Positions 52,804 through 62,473 of a stretch of 64,000 nucleotides of DNA are shown piece after piece. The translations under genes were made by a program, and so were the position numbers. The stretch is from NCBI RefSeq assembly GCF_000244895.1, contig NZ_CM001441.1:744001-808000 (forward strand). Direction: 5' to 3'. The stretch comes from Desulfosporosinus youngiae DSM 17734 (lineage in GTDB: Bacteria; Bacillota; Desulfitobacteriia; Desulfitobacteriales; Desulfitobacteriaceae). Numbering within the stretch: position 1 is the first letter of the stretch; the number at the start of each line of letters is the position of its first letter. The notes beneath the pieces were generated by a model. The model saw only the letters and a program-made list of their open reading frames with translations. It had not been told where the DNA came from and made no database searches.

Positions 52804-53289
52804 ATGGATATTAATGCTGAACCGGATAGGCTGGATCAGATAGAAGACACGCAAAAAGGCAAGTTCCTGACCTTTGCTTTAGGTCAGGAGTTCTACGGGA
52901 TCGAAATCAGATATGTAACGGAAATCATTGGACTTCAGCCGATCACCGAGATTCCGGAAATGCCTGTGTATATTAAAGGAATCATTAACCTGAGAGGCAA
53001 GATTATTCCGGTAATGGATGTAAGGCTGCGGTTTAAAAAAGACCATAGAGAGTATAACGATCGAACCTGCATTGTTGTCATTGAGATAGGGGATATCTCC
53101 ATAGGCCTGATTGTGGATAGTGTTTCCGAGGTGATCTCCATCCCTGATCAAGAAATTGTCGCTCCGCCCAATGGGACTAAAGAGGGCAATAGATTCATTA
53201 AGGGGATAGGGAAAGTCGAAAATGATGTCAAACTCCTGCTTGATGCGGATAAGCTGCTTAATGGTGATGAGTTTGAAAGCCTCTCTTAG
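52804..53289 (+). CDS. cheW: Chemotaxis coupling protein CheW
   Basis: The 161-aa protein has a single CheW SH3-like domain (FLTFALGQEFYGIEIRYVTE, then GIINLRGKIIPVMDVRLRF). It links CheA to the MCP encoded next. AAAGGAGAG precedes ATG 52804. An N-terminal acidic extension of about 18 residues is present. Confidence 0.95.
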   Translation: MDINAEPDRLDQIEDTQKGKFLTFALGQEFYGIEIRYVTEIIGLQPITEIPEMPVYIKGIINLRGKIIPVMDVRLRFKKDHREYNDRTCIVVIEIGDISIGLIVDSVSEVISIPDQEIVAPPNGTKEGNRFIKGIGKVENDVKLLLDADKLLNGDEFESLS

Positions 53290-53341
53290 AGAACCCTATG
53301 CCGGCAAGGTTTGAGTCAAGTATGAATAGGAGGTCGAAAGT

Positions 53342-55882
53342 ATGAAATGGTTTTATGATATGAACGTTGCTATGAAGCTCTTAACCGGTTTTGTGCTGGT
53401 TGCCGTTATTGCGGCAGTGGTTGGGGTTGTGGGTATCAGAAATATTAAATTGATTGCCCAATCGGATGCCAAGCTTTATCAGAACATGACTGTGCCTATT
53501 TCAGAGTTATCGGACATATCGACTCAATTTCAACGGGCCAGGGTGAATGTACGCGACGCAATACTAACGGATGATCCTGTGGTGGTAGAGGACTTTGCCA
53601 ATAGAATAACCCAGAGACAAGCAGATATCTCCAGGGATTTGGAGTTGTACAGGGAAACCATAGAATCAGACGATATGAAAGAATTATACAATGATCTGGT
53701 CAAGAAAAATAATACCTTTGCTCAACAGATTAATAAGGTAATTGATCTTGCCAGGCAGGACATGGACGAAGAGGCCAAGGCTCTTATGAGTGAAACGGGC
53801 GCCTCGGGCATTGCCTCCAGGGAATTGCAGGATGCTATCGCCAATGTTATTAAGGTTCAATTAGGGGAAGCCAAGAAGATGGCGGAAATCAATACCAGCC
53901 AGGCCAACAGGACGGTAGTTGTCATGATTCTGATCATCCTCGCAGGTGCACTCATAGCTATAGGTTTAGGCGTATTCCTCAGTTCAATTATCAGCAAACC
54001 AATGAAGATCCTTTCCCAAGCTGCCGATCAGCTGGCTCTGGGGGATGTTGATGTAGATATTAATACAAAAAGGAAAACAAAGGATGAAATCGGTATCTTA
54101 ATGGAATCCTTCGGAAAAATGGTGGTAAATATCAAGGATCAAGTCCATGTAACGGAACGAATCGCGGCAGGGAATTTAGGAGTTAGCGTAAATATTAAAT
54201 CAGAGAAGGATATTCTCAATCAGAGCTTGAAAAAAGTTGTGGATACCCTCCAGGGATTATTAGCGGAAATGGATCAAATGGCTAAACACCAGGATGCGGG
54301 AGACACGGACGTCTTTATTTCAGACGATAAATTTGACGGTGACTATCGAGTTATGGCTACAGGGGTTAATGATATGGCCAAAAGTAATCTCTTTACCATT
54401 CAAAAAGTCTTAACTTGTATCGGGGAATTCGGCAAGGGCAATTTTAATGTGGCGATCGAGAAATTCCCGGGTAAAAAGGCCATTGTCAACGATAATATCG
54501 AAGCTTTAAGAAAGAATTTGAAAGAAGTCAGCTCCGAAGTTCATAAGCTGATCGGTGCTTCACATGATGGCCAACTAAGCCAACGGGGGAACGCCAAAGC
54601 GTTTCATGGTGACTGGGCTGAATTAATCAAGGGGCTGAACGGACTTCTTGACGCGGTCATCGAGCCTTTGCAGGAATCCCAAAGTGTGCTTGAAGAAATG
54701 GCTAAAGGAAACCTTAAGGTCAGTGTCAAAGGGGATTACAAAGGGGATCACGCTAAAATCAAGCATGCCCTTAATGATACTATTGGCAATTTGTACTCTT
54801 ATGTAAACGAAATATCCAAAGTACTGACGGAAATGGCTGATGGTAATTTGAATGTCGAAATTGTTAATGACTACAGAGGGGATTTTGCGTCCATTAAGAA
54901 TTCTTTGAATAATATTATTATCTCCTTAAATGAAGTCCTAAGTAACATGAATAATGCATCGGCTCAAGTCGCTTTAGGAGCAAGACAGGTCTCCGATTCC
55001 GCCCAGGGGCTGTCCCAGGGGTCTACAGAGCAGGCAAGTGCTATCGAAGAATTGACGGCCTCGATGGAGGAGATTTCGTCCCAGACCAAACTCAATGCCA
55101 CGAATGCCAATCAGGCTAATGAGCTGGCCCTGGCTGCCAAGGAGGGAGCCGCCAAGGGCAATGAGCAAATGAAGGGCATGCTTAAGGCAATGGATGATAT
55201 TAATGAAGGATCGGGTAATATCTTTAAGATTATTAAAGTGATCGATGAAATTGCTTTCCAAACCAATATCCTGGCGCTTAATGCGGCAGTGGAGGCTGCC
55301 AGAGCGGGACAGCATGGCAAAGGGTTCGCAGTTGTCGCGGAAGAAGTCCGCAATTTAGCCGCCAGAAGCGCAAATGCAGCCAAAGAAACAACGGGGCTTA
55401 TTGAAGGTTCTATGAAGAAGGTTGAGGGTGGTACAAAGATCGCCAACGATACGGCGCTCGCCCTAAGTCAAATTGTTGAAGATGTTACTAAAGTCACTAA
55501 CTTGGTAGGGGAAATCGCGTCAGCATCTAATGAGCAAGCGCTGGGAATCAATCAAGTGAATCAGGGTATTTTACAGGTTTCTGATGTTGTGCAGACGAAT
55601 TCCGCTACTTCGCAGGAAAGTGCAGCCGCAAGTGAGGAATTATCCAGTCAGGCTGAATTGCTTCGAGAACTGGTCAGCCGCTTCAAACTTAAGAAAGGCA
55701 TGGGAACCGGTTACAGAGAGCTTGATAATCTGAATCCGGAGGTCTTGCGTGTACTTGAAGATATGTCCAACAAGAAGAAAGGCGCCAAAAATCCTTACTC
55801 CAGCCAGGGGTATGCTGAGGTGGCAGCAACGGGCAGCAAGCCCAGGATTTCTCTGAGCAATAATGAATTTGGCAAGTATTAA
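53342..55882 (+). CDS. Methyl-accepting chemotaxis protein with 4HB sensor and multiple HAMP-like units
   Basis: The 846-aa receptor has one membrane segment near residue 12-32, a four-helix-bundle sensor (about 35-190) and a second membrane segment (about 192-215). A long HAMP region follows (about 215-560) with repeated GD/GN-type motifs ([50 protein letters not shown]). The signalling domain comes last (about 560-800, with [20 protein letters not shown]). It is the only MCP in the operon. The tandem HAMP array gives a long signalling stalk. Confidence 0.93.
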   Translation: MKWFYDMNVAMKLLTGFVLVAVIAAVVGVVGIRNIKLIAQSDAKLYQNMTVPISELSDISTQFQRARVNVRDAILTDDPVVVEDFANRITQRQADISRDLELYRETIESDDMKELYNDLVKKNNTFAQQINKVIDLARQDMDEEAKALMSETGASGIASRELQDAIANVIKVQLGEAKKMAEINTSQANRTVVVMILIILAGALIAIGLGVFLSSIISKPMKILSQAADQLALGDVDVDINTKRKTKDEIGILMESFGKMVVNIKDQVHVTERIAAGNLGVSVNIKSEKDILNQSLKKVVDTLQGLLAEMDQMAKHQDAGDTDVFISDDKFDGDYRVMATGVNDMAKSNLFTIQKVLTCIGEFGKGNFNVAIEKFPGKKAIVNDNIEALRKNLKEVSSEVHKLIGASHDGQLSQRGNAKAFHGDWAELIKGLNGLLDAVIEPLQESQSVLEEMAKGNLKVSVKGDYKGDHAKIKHALNDTIGNLYSYVNEISKVLTEMADGNLNVEIVNDYRGDFASIKNSLNNIIISLNEVLSNMNNASAQVALGARQVSDSAQGLSQGSTEQASAIEELTASMEEISSQTKLNATNANQANELALAAKEGAAKGNEQMKGMLKAMDDINEGSGNIFKIIKVIDEIAFQTNILALNAAVEAARAGQHGKGFAVVAEEVRNLAARSANAAKETTGLIEGSMKKVEGGTKIANDTALALSQIVEDVTKVTNLVGEIASASNEQALGINQVNQGILQVSDVVQTNSATSQESAAASEELSSQAELLRELVSRFKLKKGMGTGYRELDNLNPEVLRVLEDMSNKKKGAKNPYSSQGYAEVAATGSKPRISLSNNEFGKY

Positions 55883-55953
55883 GCCAGCCTATTCCATGGA
55901 GCGCCAAGTATCTCACCGCCTGTAACCACTGAGAATGAGCAAGGGGGTGAATT

Positions 55954-56775
55954 ATGCTCACAATATCAGATCAGGAGTTTAAACAATTAACGGATTATAT
56001 TAAAGCTAATTATGGAATTAACCTTAAGAGCGAAAAGAAAACCTTGCTGATCGGCAGGCTGAGAAATGTATTAAGGGAAAAGCAGTTCGCTGGTTTTGCT
56101 GATTACTTTAACTATCTCATAACCGATAAAACAGGGGAGGCAGGCATTACTCTAATTGATAAAATAACCACAAATCATACCTTCTTTATGCGGGAAGCGG
56201 ATCATTTTAACTTCTTTAGAGACAGAGTACTTCCTTACCTGGCCGGCGCAGCCAGGGATAAAGACCTGCGGATCTGGAGTGCCGGGTGTTCAAGCGGAGA
56301 GGAGCCCTATACCTTAGCTATGATCATCGACGAATTCTTTGGCCTGGATAAACGATGGTGGGACACAAAAGTTTTGGCTACGGATATTTCAAGTAAGGTT
56401 TTAGAGATGGCCTCCAAAGGGATTTATAACAATGAGGGGCTAGCCGCAATGCCTGCTTACTGGAAGCTGAACTATTTTGAGAAATATGACAGCGAAAGGT
56501 CTGTTTTGACTAAGAAGATAAGGGATGAAGTAATATTCAGGAAGTTTAATCTGATGGATGAGAACTTTCCCTTTAAGAGAAAATTCCATACCATCTTTTG
56601 CAGAAATGTTATGATCTATTTTGATAACGAAACAAAAATCAAACTGGTTAAAAAGTTCTATGAGGTAACGGAGCCAGGGGGATACCTGTTTATTGGACAC
56701 TCGGAATCCCTCAATCGAAATGAGACTGATTATAAATACATCATGCCGGCTGTTTATCGAAAGGAAAAGCAATGA
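55954..56775 (+). CDS. cheR: Chemotaxis methyltransferase CheR
   Basis: The 273-aa SAM-dependent protein-glutamate methyltransferase has the N-terminal helical CheR_N domain (about 1-65). The SAM domain has IWSAGCSSGEEPYTLAMI, ATDISSKVLE and TIFCRNVMIYFDNE. It methylates the MCP. AAGGGGGTGAA precedes ATG 55954. Its stop overlaps the cheB start by 4 nt. Confidence 0.95.
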   Translation: MLTISDQEFKQLTDYIKANYGINLKSEKKTLLIGRLRNVLREKQFAGFADYFNYLITDKTGEAGITLIDKITTNHTFFMREADHFNFFRDRVLPYLAGAARDKDLRIWSAGCSSGEEPYTLAMIIDEFFGLDKRWWDTKVLATDISSKVLEMASKGIYNNEGLAAMPAYWKLNYFEKYDSERSVLTKKIRDEVIFRKFNLMDENFPFKRKFHTIFCRNVMIYFDNETKIKLVKKFYEVTEPGGYLFIGHSESLNRNETDYKYIMPAVYRKEKQ

Positions 56776-57791
56776 TGAGAAAGATTAGGGTACTTATTGT
56801 TGAGGACTCTCTTGTGTTTCAGGAACTGCTATTCCGGGGAATTTCCACAGATCCCCTGATTGAAGTGGTTGCCAAAGCAATGGATCCATTCGATGCCCGT
56901 GACAAGATCCTGGAATATGCGCCTGATGCTATGACCTGTGATATAGAAATGCCCAGAATGAACGGAATAGATTTTATTCGAAGGCTCTTGCCCCAGTATC
57001 CTCTGCCGGTTATTGTCGTTAGTTCGGTCAGTGATGCTGTCTTTGACGCCTTAAATGCCGGAGCAGTGGATTTTGTAACCAAACCCAATGCCCAGTCCGC
57101 CAGAGATGTGGAAACCTTTATCCATGAATTAATTGCTAAAATCAAAATAGCCGCCAAGGCAAAGGTTCTTAACCAAATTGTCGAGTGTACAACAAATCCT
57201 GCGGGCAATAAAGATGCCGCTATTGAAGGAAAGATTATTGCTATCGGGGCCTCCACCGGCGGAACAGAGGCGATTTTCTCCATTCTTAAAGCGCTTCCGG
57301 TCAGAATTCCCGGAATCGTGATCGCTCAGCATATTCCCCCTGTCTTTTCCAAGATGTTCGCTGAGAGAATCAATCAAAAAACTCACTTGCAGGCTAAGGA
57401 AGCGCAGACGGGGGACTATGTGGAAAAAGGCAGCGTCCTGATTGCTCCGGGGGGACAGCATATGCGGCTCAGGAAAATCGGCGAGAGATATAAGGTTGAG
57501 TGCTTCGCAGGTGAGAAAGTTAACGGACACTGTCCGTCCATCGATGTGCTCTTTGAATCGGTTGCCAAAGAAGCCGGTGACAGGGCGATCGGCATAATAC
57601 TCACCGGCATGGGGTATGACGGAGCAAAAGGGCTTCTCTCAATGAGGCGAAAGGGTGCTGTGACGATAGGACAGGACGAACATTCATCCATAGTCTATGG
57701 CATGCCCAAAGTAGCCTATGAAATAGGAGCCGTTCAGAAACAGGCTCCCCTGGCGGCTATTTCTAAAATCATCCTGACGTTGTTGAATTAG
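56772..57791 (+). CDS. cheB: Chemotaxis methylesterase CheB
   Basis: The 339-aa protein has an N-terminal receiver (LIVEDSLVFQELL; phospho-Asp in MTCDIEMPRMNG) and a C-terminal methylesterase. Catalytic residues are visible in GASTGGTEA (Ser), VIAQHIPP (His) and LTGMGYDGA (Asp). It removes MCP methyl groups when phosphorylated by CheA. It is translationally coupled to cheR. Confidence 0.95.
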   Translation: MMRKIRVLIVEDSLVFQELLFRGISTDPLIEVVAKAMDPFDARDKILEYAPDAMTCDIEMPRMNGIDFIRRLLPQYPLPVIVVSSVSDAVFDALNAGAVDFVTKPNAQSARDVETFIHELIAKIKIAAKAKVLNQIVECTTNPAGNKDAAIEGKIIAIGASTGGTEAIFSILKALPVRIPGIVIAQHIPPVFSKMFAERINQKTHLQAKEAQTGDYVEKGSVLIAPGGQHMRLRKIGERYKVECFAGEKVNGHCPSIDVLFESVAKEAGDRAIGIILTGMGYDGAKGLLSMRRKGAVTIGQDEHSSIVYGMPKVAYEIGAVQKQAPLAAISKIILTLLN

Positions 57792-57799
57792 GTGAAGAA

Positions 57800-58270
57800 A
57801 TGAACAAAATTATTGGAATCGGGGAGTATGCTATTTCCCAAAATGCCGAAGACGTTTTAAAGACCTTTGCCTTAGCTTCCTGTGTTGCCGTAACAGCCTA
57901 CAGCCCGGTTTTAAAGGTGGCCGGGATGATCCATATAGCGCTGCCGGACCCTTTAGACCGGGAAGATGGTAAGCGAAGGCCGGGATATTATGCTACGACA
58001 GGGGTCCCCCTCCTTATCAAGAGAATGGGCGCCGAGTTTGAGTGTGGAATTAAGGATCTTCAAATAAAGGTTTATGGCGGAGCCTTGTCGGTGAGAGCGG
58101 ATGATTTTTTTAAAATAGGGCCCAGAAATTTATTGGCCGTCAGAGATACTCTGGCAAGCATGAACCTGAAAATCATGGAAGCTCAGGTAGGCGGGACTCT
58201 GAGCAGAAGCATAGCAATGGATGTGCGAACAGGCTCTATTAGTATGACAACCTTGCAAATAAATTTCTGA
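57800..58270 (+). CDS. cheD: Chemoreceptor glutamine deamidase CheD
   Basis: The 156-aa CheD has the catalytic Cys in TFALASCVAVTAY and His in GMIHIALPDP, with KVYGGA further on. It deamidates receptor glutamines and can act with CheC/CheY-type feedback. No cheC gene is seen nearby. TTAGGTGAAG precedes ATG 57800, 9 nt after cheB. Confidence 0.93.
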   Translation: MNKIIGIGEYAISQNAEDVLKTFALASCVAVTAYSPVLKVAGMIHIALPDPLDREDGKRRPGYYATTGVPLLIKRMGAEFECGIKDLQIKVYGGALSVRADDFFKIGPRNLLAVRDTLASMNLKIMEAQVGGTLSRSIAMDVRTGSISMTTLQINF

Positions 58271-58284
58271 GGCAGGTGAGAGAG

Positions 58285-61011
58285 ATGGAAATTAGCTGCC
58301 GGGAAGATAAAGCCGATAATTTTCAAATTATATTTAACTCCAGCCCCATCGGAATGTTTGTGCTCAATGACCGTTCATTAATCGAAATGATTAACAATTC
58401 CGGGTTAAGGTTTTTTGATAAACAAAGAGAGGATGTTCTGGGAAAGCGTTTTGGCAACAGTTTTTTATGCAAATGCAGCTTAGAAGATGACCGGGGAGGC
58501 GGTTTCGGCTTACAGTGTCAATACTGTGAACTCAATATTGCAGTTAAGCAGGCGATTGATTTGGAAAAGCCTACTTCAGACATGGAATTTTGCAAGATCT
58601 TCATTCAGGACGAAAACGAACTCGAACTCTGGTTTCGCGCCAGCATAAACCCTATTATGATCGGCGGCAAACGCCGTGTAGTCGTAGAGCTTGTGGATAT
58701 TACTGATTCCAAGAATAAAGAGATTGCCATGATCAAGTCCAAAGATTATTATCAGAAACTCCTGGATGACCTGCCTGCTCTAATCTGGAAAACTGACAAG
58801 GAAGGCAGGAATGACTATTTTAACAAAACCTGGTTAAAATTTACCGGTCTCGACTTAAGATATGCTTTAAAACACAGCTGGCTGGAAAGCCTCCATCCTG
58901 AGGATGTGGAACGGTGTTCGAAGCTGTTTAAAGACGCGATTCTTAGCAGAAGGCCTTTTGAAATAGAGCACCGCCGCAGATATAAACAGCCGGGCCAGTA
59001 TCGATGGTGTATCACTTCCGGAAAACCGTATTTTGGTTTACAGGGGGAATTTGCCGGTTTCATAGGGATTGTTTACGATATTACAGACAGACAGCTGGCG
59101 CTGGAATCATCAAGAAAGTATCATGTTCTTTTGGAAAGTGCCCGGGAGATAATCTTATTCCTTGATACTGAGGGACAAATAATTGAGGCCAATAATGCGG
59201 CGGTTAAGGCCTATGGCTATAAGCGGGAGGAGTTATTATCCTTAAAGGTTTTTGATCTGCGTGAAAATAATGAAGTTACAGCTCAGCAGCTGCAAGAAGC
59301 CAATAACAAGGGCATTTACTTTGAAACCATCCATAGACGTAAAAACGACAGCACCTTTCCCGTTAATGTCAGTTCACAAGGAACCATGCTGGGGAACAAG
59401 AGAGTTATAGTCAGTATCATCAGGGATATTACGGAACGTAAACAGGCGGAAATGGCACTAAGAGCAAGCGAAGAGAAACATAGGATTTTGTCGGCGAGAT
59501 ACCATGCACTTTTCATGAAAGCAGATGCAGCTAATAGAGCAAAAAGTGAGTTTCTTGCCAATATGAGTCATGAGATTCGCACTCCGATTAACGGGATGAT
59601 TGGAATGATCGATCTCACGCTGCTGACCAGTCTCAATCAGGAGCAGAAAGAAAACCTTGATATTGCCAAGACCTGTGCGGACTCGCTCTTGAAGATCATT
59701 AACGATATTTTGGACTTCTCGAAAATGGAAGCAGGGAAATTAACCATCGAGAACATTGGTTTTGATATCAAGGATCTGCTTGAGGAGACCATCAAAATGC
59801 ATACGCTGTTGGCCGCTAAAAAGGGTTTAAGACTTGATTATGCCTGTTCTCCGACTATACCCCGGATTTTAGTCGGAGATCCAATCAGGTTAAAGCAAAT
59901 CCTGAATAATCTCTTGAATAATGCCGTCAAATTCACCCTATATGGGCGGGTAACACTTTCAGTCAGGGAATTAACCTCAGTGGATGACAAGATTGAATTA
60001 ATGTTCTCTGTTACGGATTCAGGGATTGGGATAGCGGAGGAAGATCAATCCAGGCTTTTTAGAACATTCAGCCAGGTTGATGGTTCAATTACCAGGAAAT
60101 ATGGCGGAACGGGTTTAGGTCTTGTCATTTCGAAGCAGCTTGTGCAAAAGATGGGCGGGACGATCGGGTTTAAAAGTAAAAAAGGAAGCGGAAGTTCCTT
60201 TTACTTTACTCTAAAGTTCACATCCAGCGGGGAATCATCTAAACAAGCTCACTTAGAAACCGGAGTGACTCCTGTGGCGAAACCCTTGAAAATCCTGATT
60301 GTTGAGGATGATAAAGTTAATCTTAAGGTCCTCAGCCTGATGCTCAAGGGAAAAGGTCATTTTGTCGATACGGCCTCTAATGGCTCTGAAGCACTATTGC
60401 TTCATGGGAGAACTCAGTATGATGCTATTTTTATGGATATTCAAATGCCTATCATGGATGGCATTGAAGCCACAAAGCATATAAGGCAGAGGGAGGGGGT
60501 AAGCAGGCATACTCCTATTATTGCCTTAACAGCCTATGCACTTAAGGGGGACAAAGAAAAATTTTTGTCCTGCGGCATGGATGAATATATTCCTAAACCT
60601 ATAAATATGGAAACCTTATTTACGATCCTGGAGCAGGTGGTCGAAAAAGAGATTATGCATAATATTCCGTCACCTGAATTTATGGGGGATGAGATCAGAA
60701 TTAATGAATCCGGCAAAGTTTTAAATCTGAAACCGGAACCATTCAGGTGTATTGACCGGCCAGCCATTGAGGAAGAGATTTTTCGGAAGGTTGAGCAGCT
60801 TATGTCGGCGTTAACCACCAGGGACATTTCTGTGATTGAAGAGATTGCTCATAGAATCAAAGTGAATTGTAATCTTTTAGAAGCAGATGAGGCCAAGACC
60901 TATGCTTTTAAGATTGAACTTGCGGCAAGACGCGGCACAATTGATGAAGTAATCAAATATTCTTTGCTTTTAAAAAATCATGTTGAAGTTTATAAAAAAT
61001 CCGGACTATAG
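58285..61011 (+). CDS. Hybrid histidine kinase: PAS domains, HisKA, HATPase, receiver, HPt-like tail
   Basis: The 908-aa cytoplasmic kinase has no membrane segment. An N-terminal PAS contains four Cys (FLCKCSLEDD and LQCQYCELN), a possible metal, heme or redox site. Two more PAS domains follow (about 155-275 and 275-395). HisKA has the phospho-His in FLANMSHEIRTPINGM. HATPase follows (NNAVKFTLYG, GTGLGLVISKQL), then a receiver (LIVEDDKVNL, phospho-Asp in AIFMDIQMPIMDG). The C-terminal helical region includes AHRIKVNCNLLEA, a degenerate HPt. ATG 58285 follows AGGTGA. It feeds a phosphorelay with the next genes. Confidence 0.9.
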   Translation: MEISCREDKADNFQIIFNSSPIGMFVLNDRSLIEMINNSGLRFFDKQREDVLGKRFGNSFLCKCSLEDDRGGGFGLQCQYCELNIAVKQAIDLEKPTSDMEFCKIFIQDENELELWFRASINPIMIGGKRRVVVELVDITDSKNKEIAMIKSKDYYQKLLDDLPALIWKTDKEGRNDYFNKTWLKFTGLDLRYALKHSWLESLHPEDVERCSKLFKDAILSRRPFEIEHRRRYKQPGQYRWCITSGKPYFGLQGEFAGFIGIVYDITDRQLALESSRKYHVLLESAREIILFLDTEGQIIEANNAAVKAYGYKREELLSLKVFDLRENNEVTAQQLQEANNKGIYFETIHRRKNDSTFPVNVSSQGTMLGNKRVIVSIIRDITERKQAEMALRASEEKHRILSARYHALFMKADAANRAKSEFLANMSHEIRTPINGMIGMIDLTLLTSLNQEQKENLDIAKTCADSLLKIINDILDFSKMEAGKLTIENIGFDIKDLLEETIKMHTLLAAKKGLRLDYACSPTIPRILVGDPIRLKQILNNLLNNAVKFTLYGRVTLSVRELTSVDDKIELMFSVTDSGIGIAEEDQSRLFRTFSQVDGSITRKYGGTGLGLVISKQLVQKMGGTIGFKSKKGSGSSFYFTLKFTSSGESSKQAHLETGVTPVAKPLKILIVEDDKVNLKVLSLMLKGKGHFVDTASNGSEALLLHGRTQYDAIFMDIQMPIMDGIEATKHIRQREGVSRHTPIIALTAYALKGDKEKFLSCGMDEYIPKPINMETLFTILEQVVEKEIMHNIPSPEFMGDEIRINESGKVLNLKPEPFRCIDRPAIEEEIFRKVEQLMSALTTRDISVIEEIAHRIKVNCNLLEADEAKTYAFKIELAARRGTIDEVIKYSLLLKNHVEVYKKSGL

Positions 61012-61025
61012 AAGGAGGAGCCTGA

Positions 61026-61418
61026 ATGAAGATTCTAATTGCCGAGGATGATCTGGCGAGCAGGAAATTTCTTTCTAAATTTCTTGCAAAGTATGGAGAA
61101 GTCGATTTGGTAGTGGATGGGTTAGAAGCATTGGATGCTTACTTAATGTCTTTAAAAGAGACTCCTTACGATTTAATATGCTTGGATATTATGATGCCTA
61201 AGGTTGATGGGGTAAAGGTGTTAAAGGCCATCCGGGAATATGAGGCAAAGCGAGGGGTTTCCCAGCAAGAACGTGTTAATGTCATAATGACGACGGCATT
61301 AGCGGAAACGGATTTTGTTAAGAAGGCTTTTGATGTCGGGTGTGAGGCTTATGCTGCGAAGCCTATTGATACGAATAAGTTGCTGGAAGTTATGAGGAAG
61401 CTGGGGCTTATAGAGTAG
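61026..61418 (+). CDS. Single-domain response regulator
   Basis: The 130-aa receiver has LIAEDDLASRKFL, the phospho-Asp in LICLDIMMPKVDG near residue 56, the Thr in IMTTALAETD and Lys in AYAAKPIDT. There is no output domain. It sits 14 nt after the hybrid kinase gene, behind GAAGGAGGAG. It is probably a shuttle between that kinase and the HPt protein downstream. The repeat array begins a few bases after its stop. Confidence 0.9.
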   Translation: MKILIAEDDLASRKFLSKFLAKYGEVDLVVDGLEALDAYLMSLKETPYDLICLDIMMPKVDGVKVLKAIREYEAKRGVSQQERVNVIMTTALAETDFVKKAFDVGCEAYAAKPIDTNKLLEVMRKLGLIE

Positions 61419-61423
61419 GGGCT

Positions 61424-61712
61424 ATGCCGGTGTCGTGGTGCCTAGCAGAGGAGGAAAAAGGGACGGGTCCGGGTCGGGCATCTTCGCCCACATCCGCTCA
61501 CTCAGCATTCCGAGGCTGGCCCACGCGCCGGTGCGGGACTTCGCCAAACCTCCGGGTAGTACCTGATGTGAACCCCTGGCTCCGTTTTCCCGCACCGTCT
61601 TGTGGGCTTTTACCGCCTCTCCATGCAATGGGTTCGCTTCTGTGGGCGAAGCTGCCCTGCTTGTGGGTCTGGGATTCTTCTGTATGTCTTTAGGGTCTTT
61701 TTTCCGGGGAGT
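61424..61712. repeat. GC-rich structured repeat element, copy B (tandem array unit 1)
   Basis: The unit is 289 bp by distance to the same point in copy C. The closing stem pairs 61476-61492 with 61641-61657 (17 positions, one mismatch). It carries a C-G pair where copy A has T-A, a compensatory change. The inner stems GAGGC/GCCTC, GCCCAC/GTGGGC and GGTGCGGG/CCCGCACC are kept. The head hairpin is diverged in this copy. Open frames across it differ between copies and look like by-products of GC content. Confidence 0.85.
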
Positions 61713-61999
61713 TGTCCATGCCGCTAAGGCGGCACCGGCAAAGGATGAAAAGGACGCTCGGGTCGGGCAGCTTCGCCCACATCCGCTTACCGCAGCATTC
61801 CGAGGCTGGCCCACGCGCCGGTGCGGGACTTCGCCAAACCTCCGGGTAGTACCTGATGTGAACCCGTGGCTCCGTTTCCCCGCACCGTCTTGTGGGCTTT
61901 TACCGCCTCTCCATGCAATGGGTTCGCTTCTGTGGACGAAGCTGCCCTGGCTTTGGGGCCTGGGATTCTTCTGTATGTCTTTAGGGTCTTTTCGGAGTA
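61713..61999. repeat. GC-rich structured repeat element, copy C (tandem array unit 2)
   Basis: The closing stem pairs 61765-61781 with 61931-61947 with one non-Watson-Crick position (C opposite A on the plus strand, G-U if read on the minus strand). The head hairpin is GCCGC/GCGGC with a TAAG loop, followed by a GATGAAAA-type tail. Confidence 0.85.
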
Positions 62000-62040
62000 G
62001 CCGCCCATGCCGCTGGCGCGGCACCGGCAGAGGATGAAAA
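62000..62040. repeat. Partial head of a third array unit
   Basis: The head hairpin (GCCGCTGGCGCGGC) and the AGAGGATGAAAA tail are present, but the body is missing. The array thus ends in a truncated unit. Confidence 0.7.
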
Positions 62041-62106
62041 CGGGAGTCTTCTTTTTCAGGGCAGGTTAGCTAATAATTAAACCTAATTGTTAGGAGGCAG
62101 GAATAG

Positions 62107-62430
62107 ATGTATAGTAGTACTTTTGCCGAAACTGTAAGTCTGTTAATGGAAGCCACAGGTTTTGATAAGCAGTTATGTGAAGAGCTTGTGAATGAAGTTT
62201 ATGAACAGGCCATAAATTGGTTAGTAAGCATCAAAAAGGCTTGCGCTGAAAATAACTTTAAGGAAGCGGGCGGGCTTTTGCATCAATTAAAAGGATCTTC
62301 AGGAAATGTGAGGATGAATGAGCTGTCAAAGCTTGCTTTAGAGTCCGAAGCAGCTATTAAATTAATGGATTATGAAATGCTTGGCAGTTTGCTGGGAAGG
62401 ATGGAGGAATCACTGGAAGGCTTCAAATAA
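62107..62430 (+). CDS. HPt (histidine phosphotransfer) protein
   Basis: The 107-aa all-helical protein has the HPt motif LLHQLKGSSGNVRM with the phospho-His at about residue 58. It passes phosphate between receivers. TAGGAGG precedes ATG 62107. It belongs to the operon of the hybrid kinase and receivers, but is separated from them by the repeat array. Its likely partners are the receiver at 61026 and that of the REC-GGDEF-HD-GYP protein. Confidence 0.9.
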   Translation: MYSSTFAETVSLLMEATGFDKQLCEELVNEVYEQAINWLVSIKKACAENNFKEAGGLLHQLKGSSGNVRMNELSKLALESEAAIKLMDYEMLGSLLGRMEESLEGFK

Positions 62431-62473
62431 GCATAGGCTTTAAAAAGAATATCAGGAGGGGAGGAAAGATAGA

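Noticed and set aside
61422-62037. Long open frames on both strands across the GC-rich repeat array (up to 200 codons)
   Set aside because: The frames differ between copies, and the copy at 25.4 kb has a 1-nt indel and a stop in the matching frame. They also lie over strongly paired stems. They are by-products of repeat structure and GC content.
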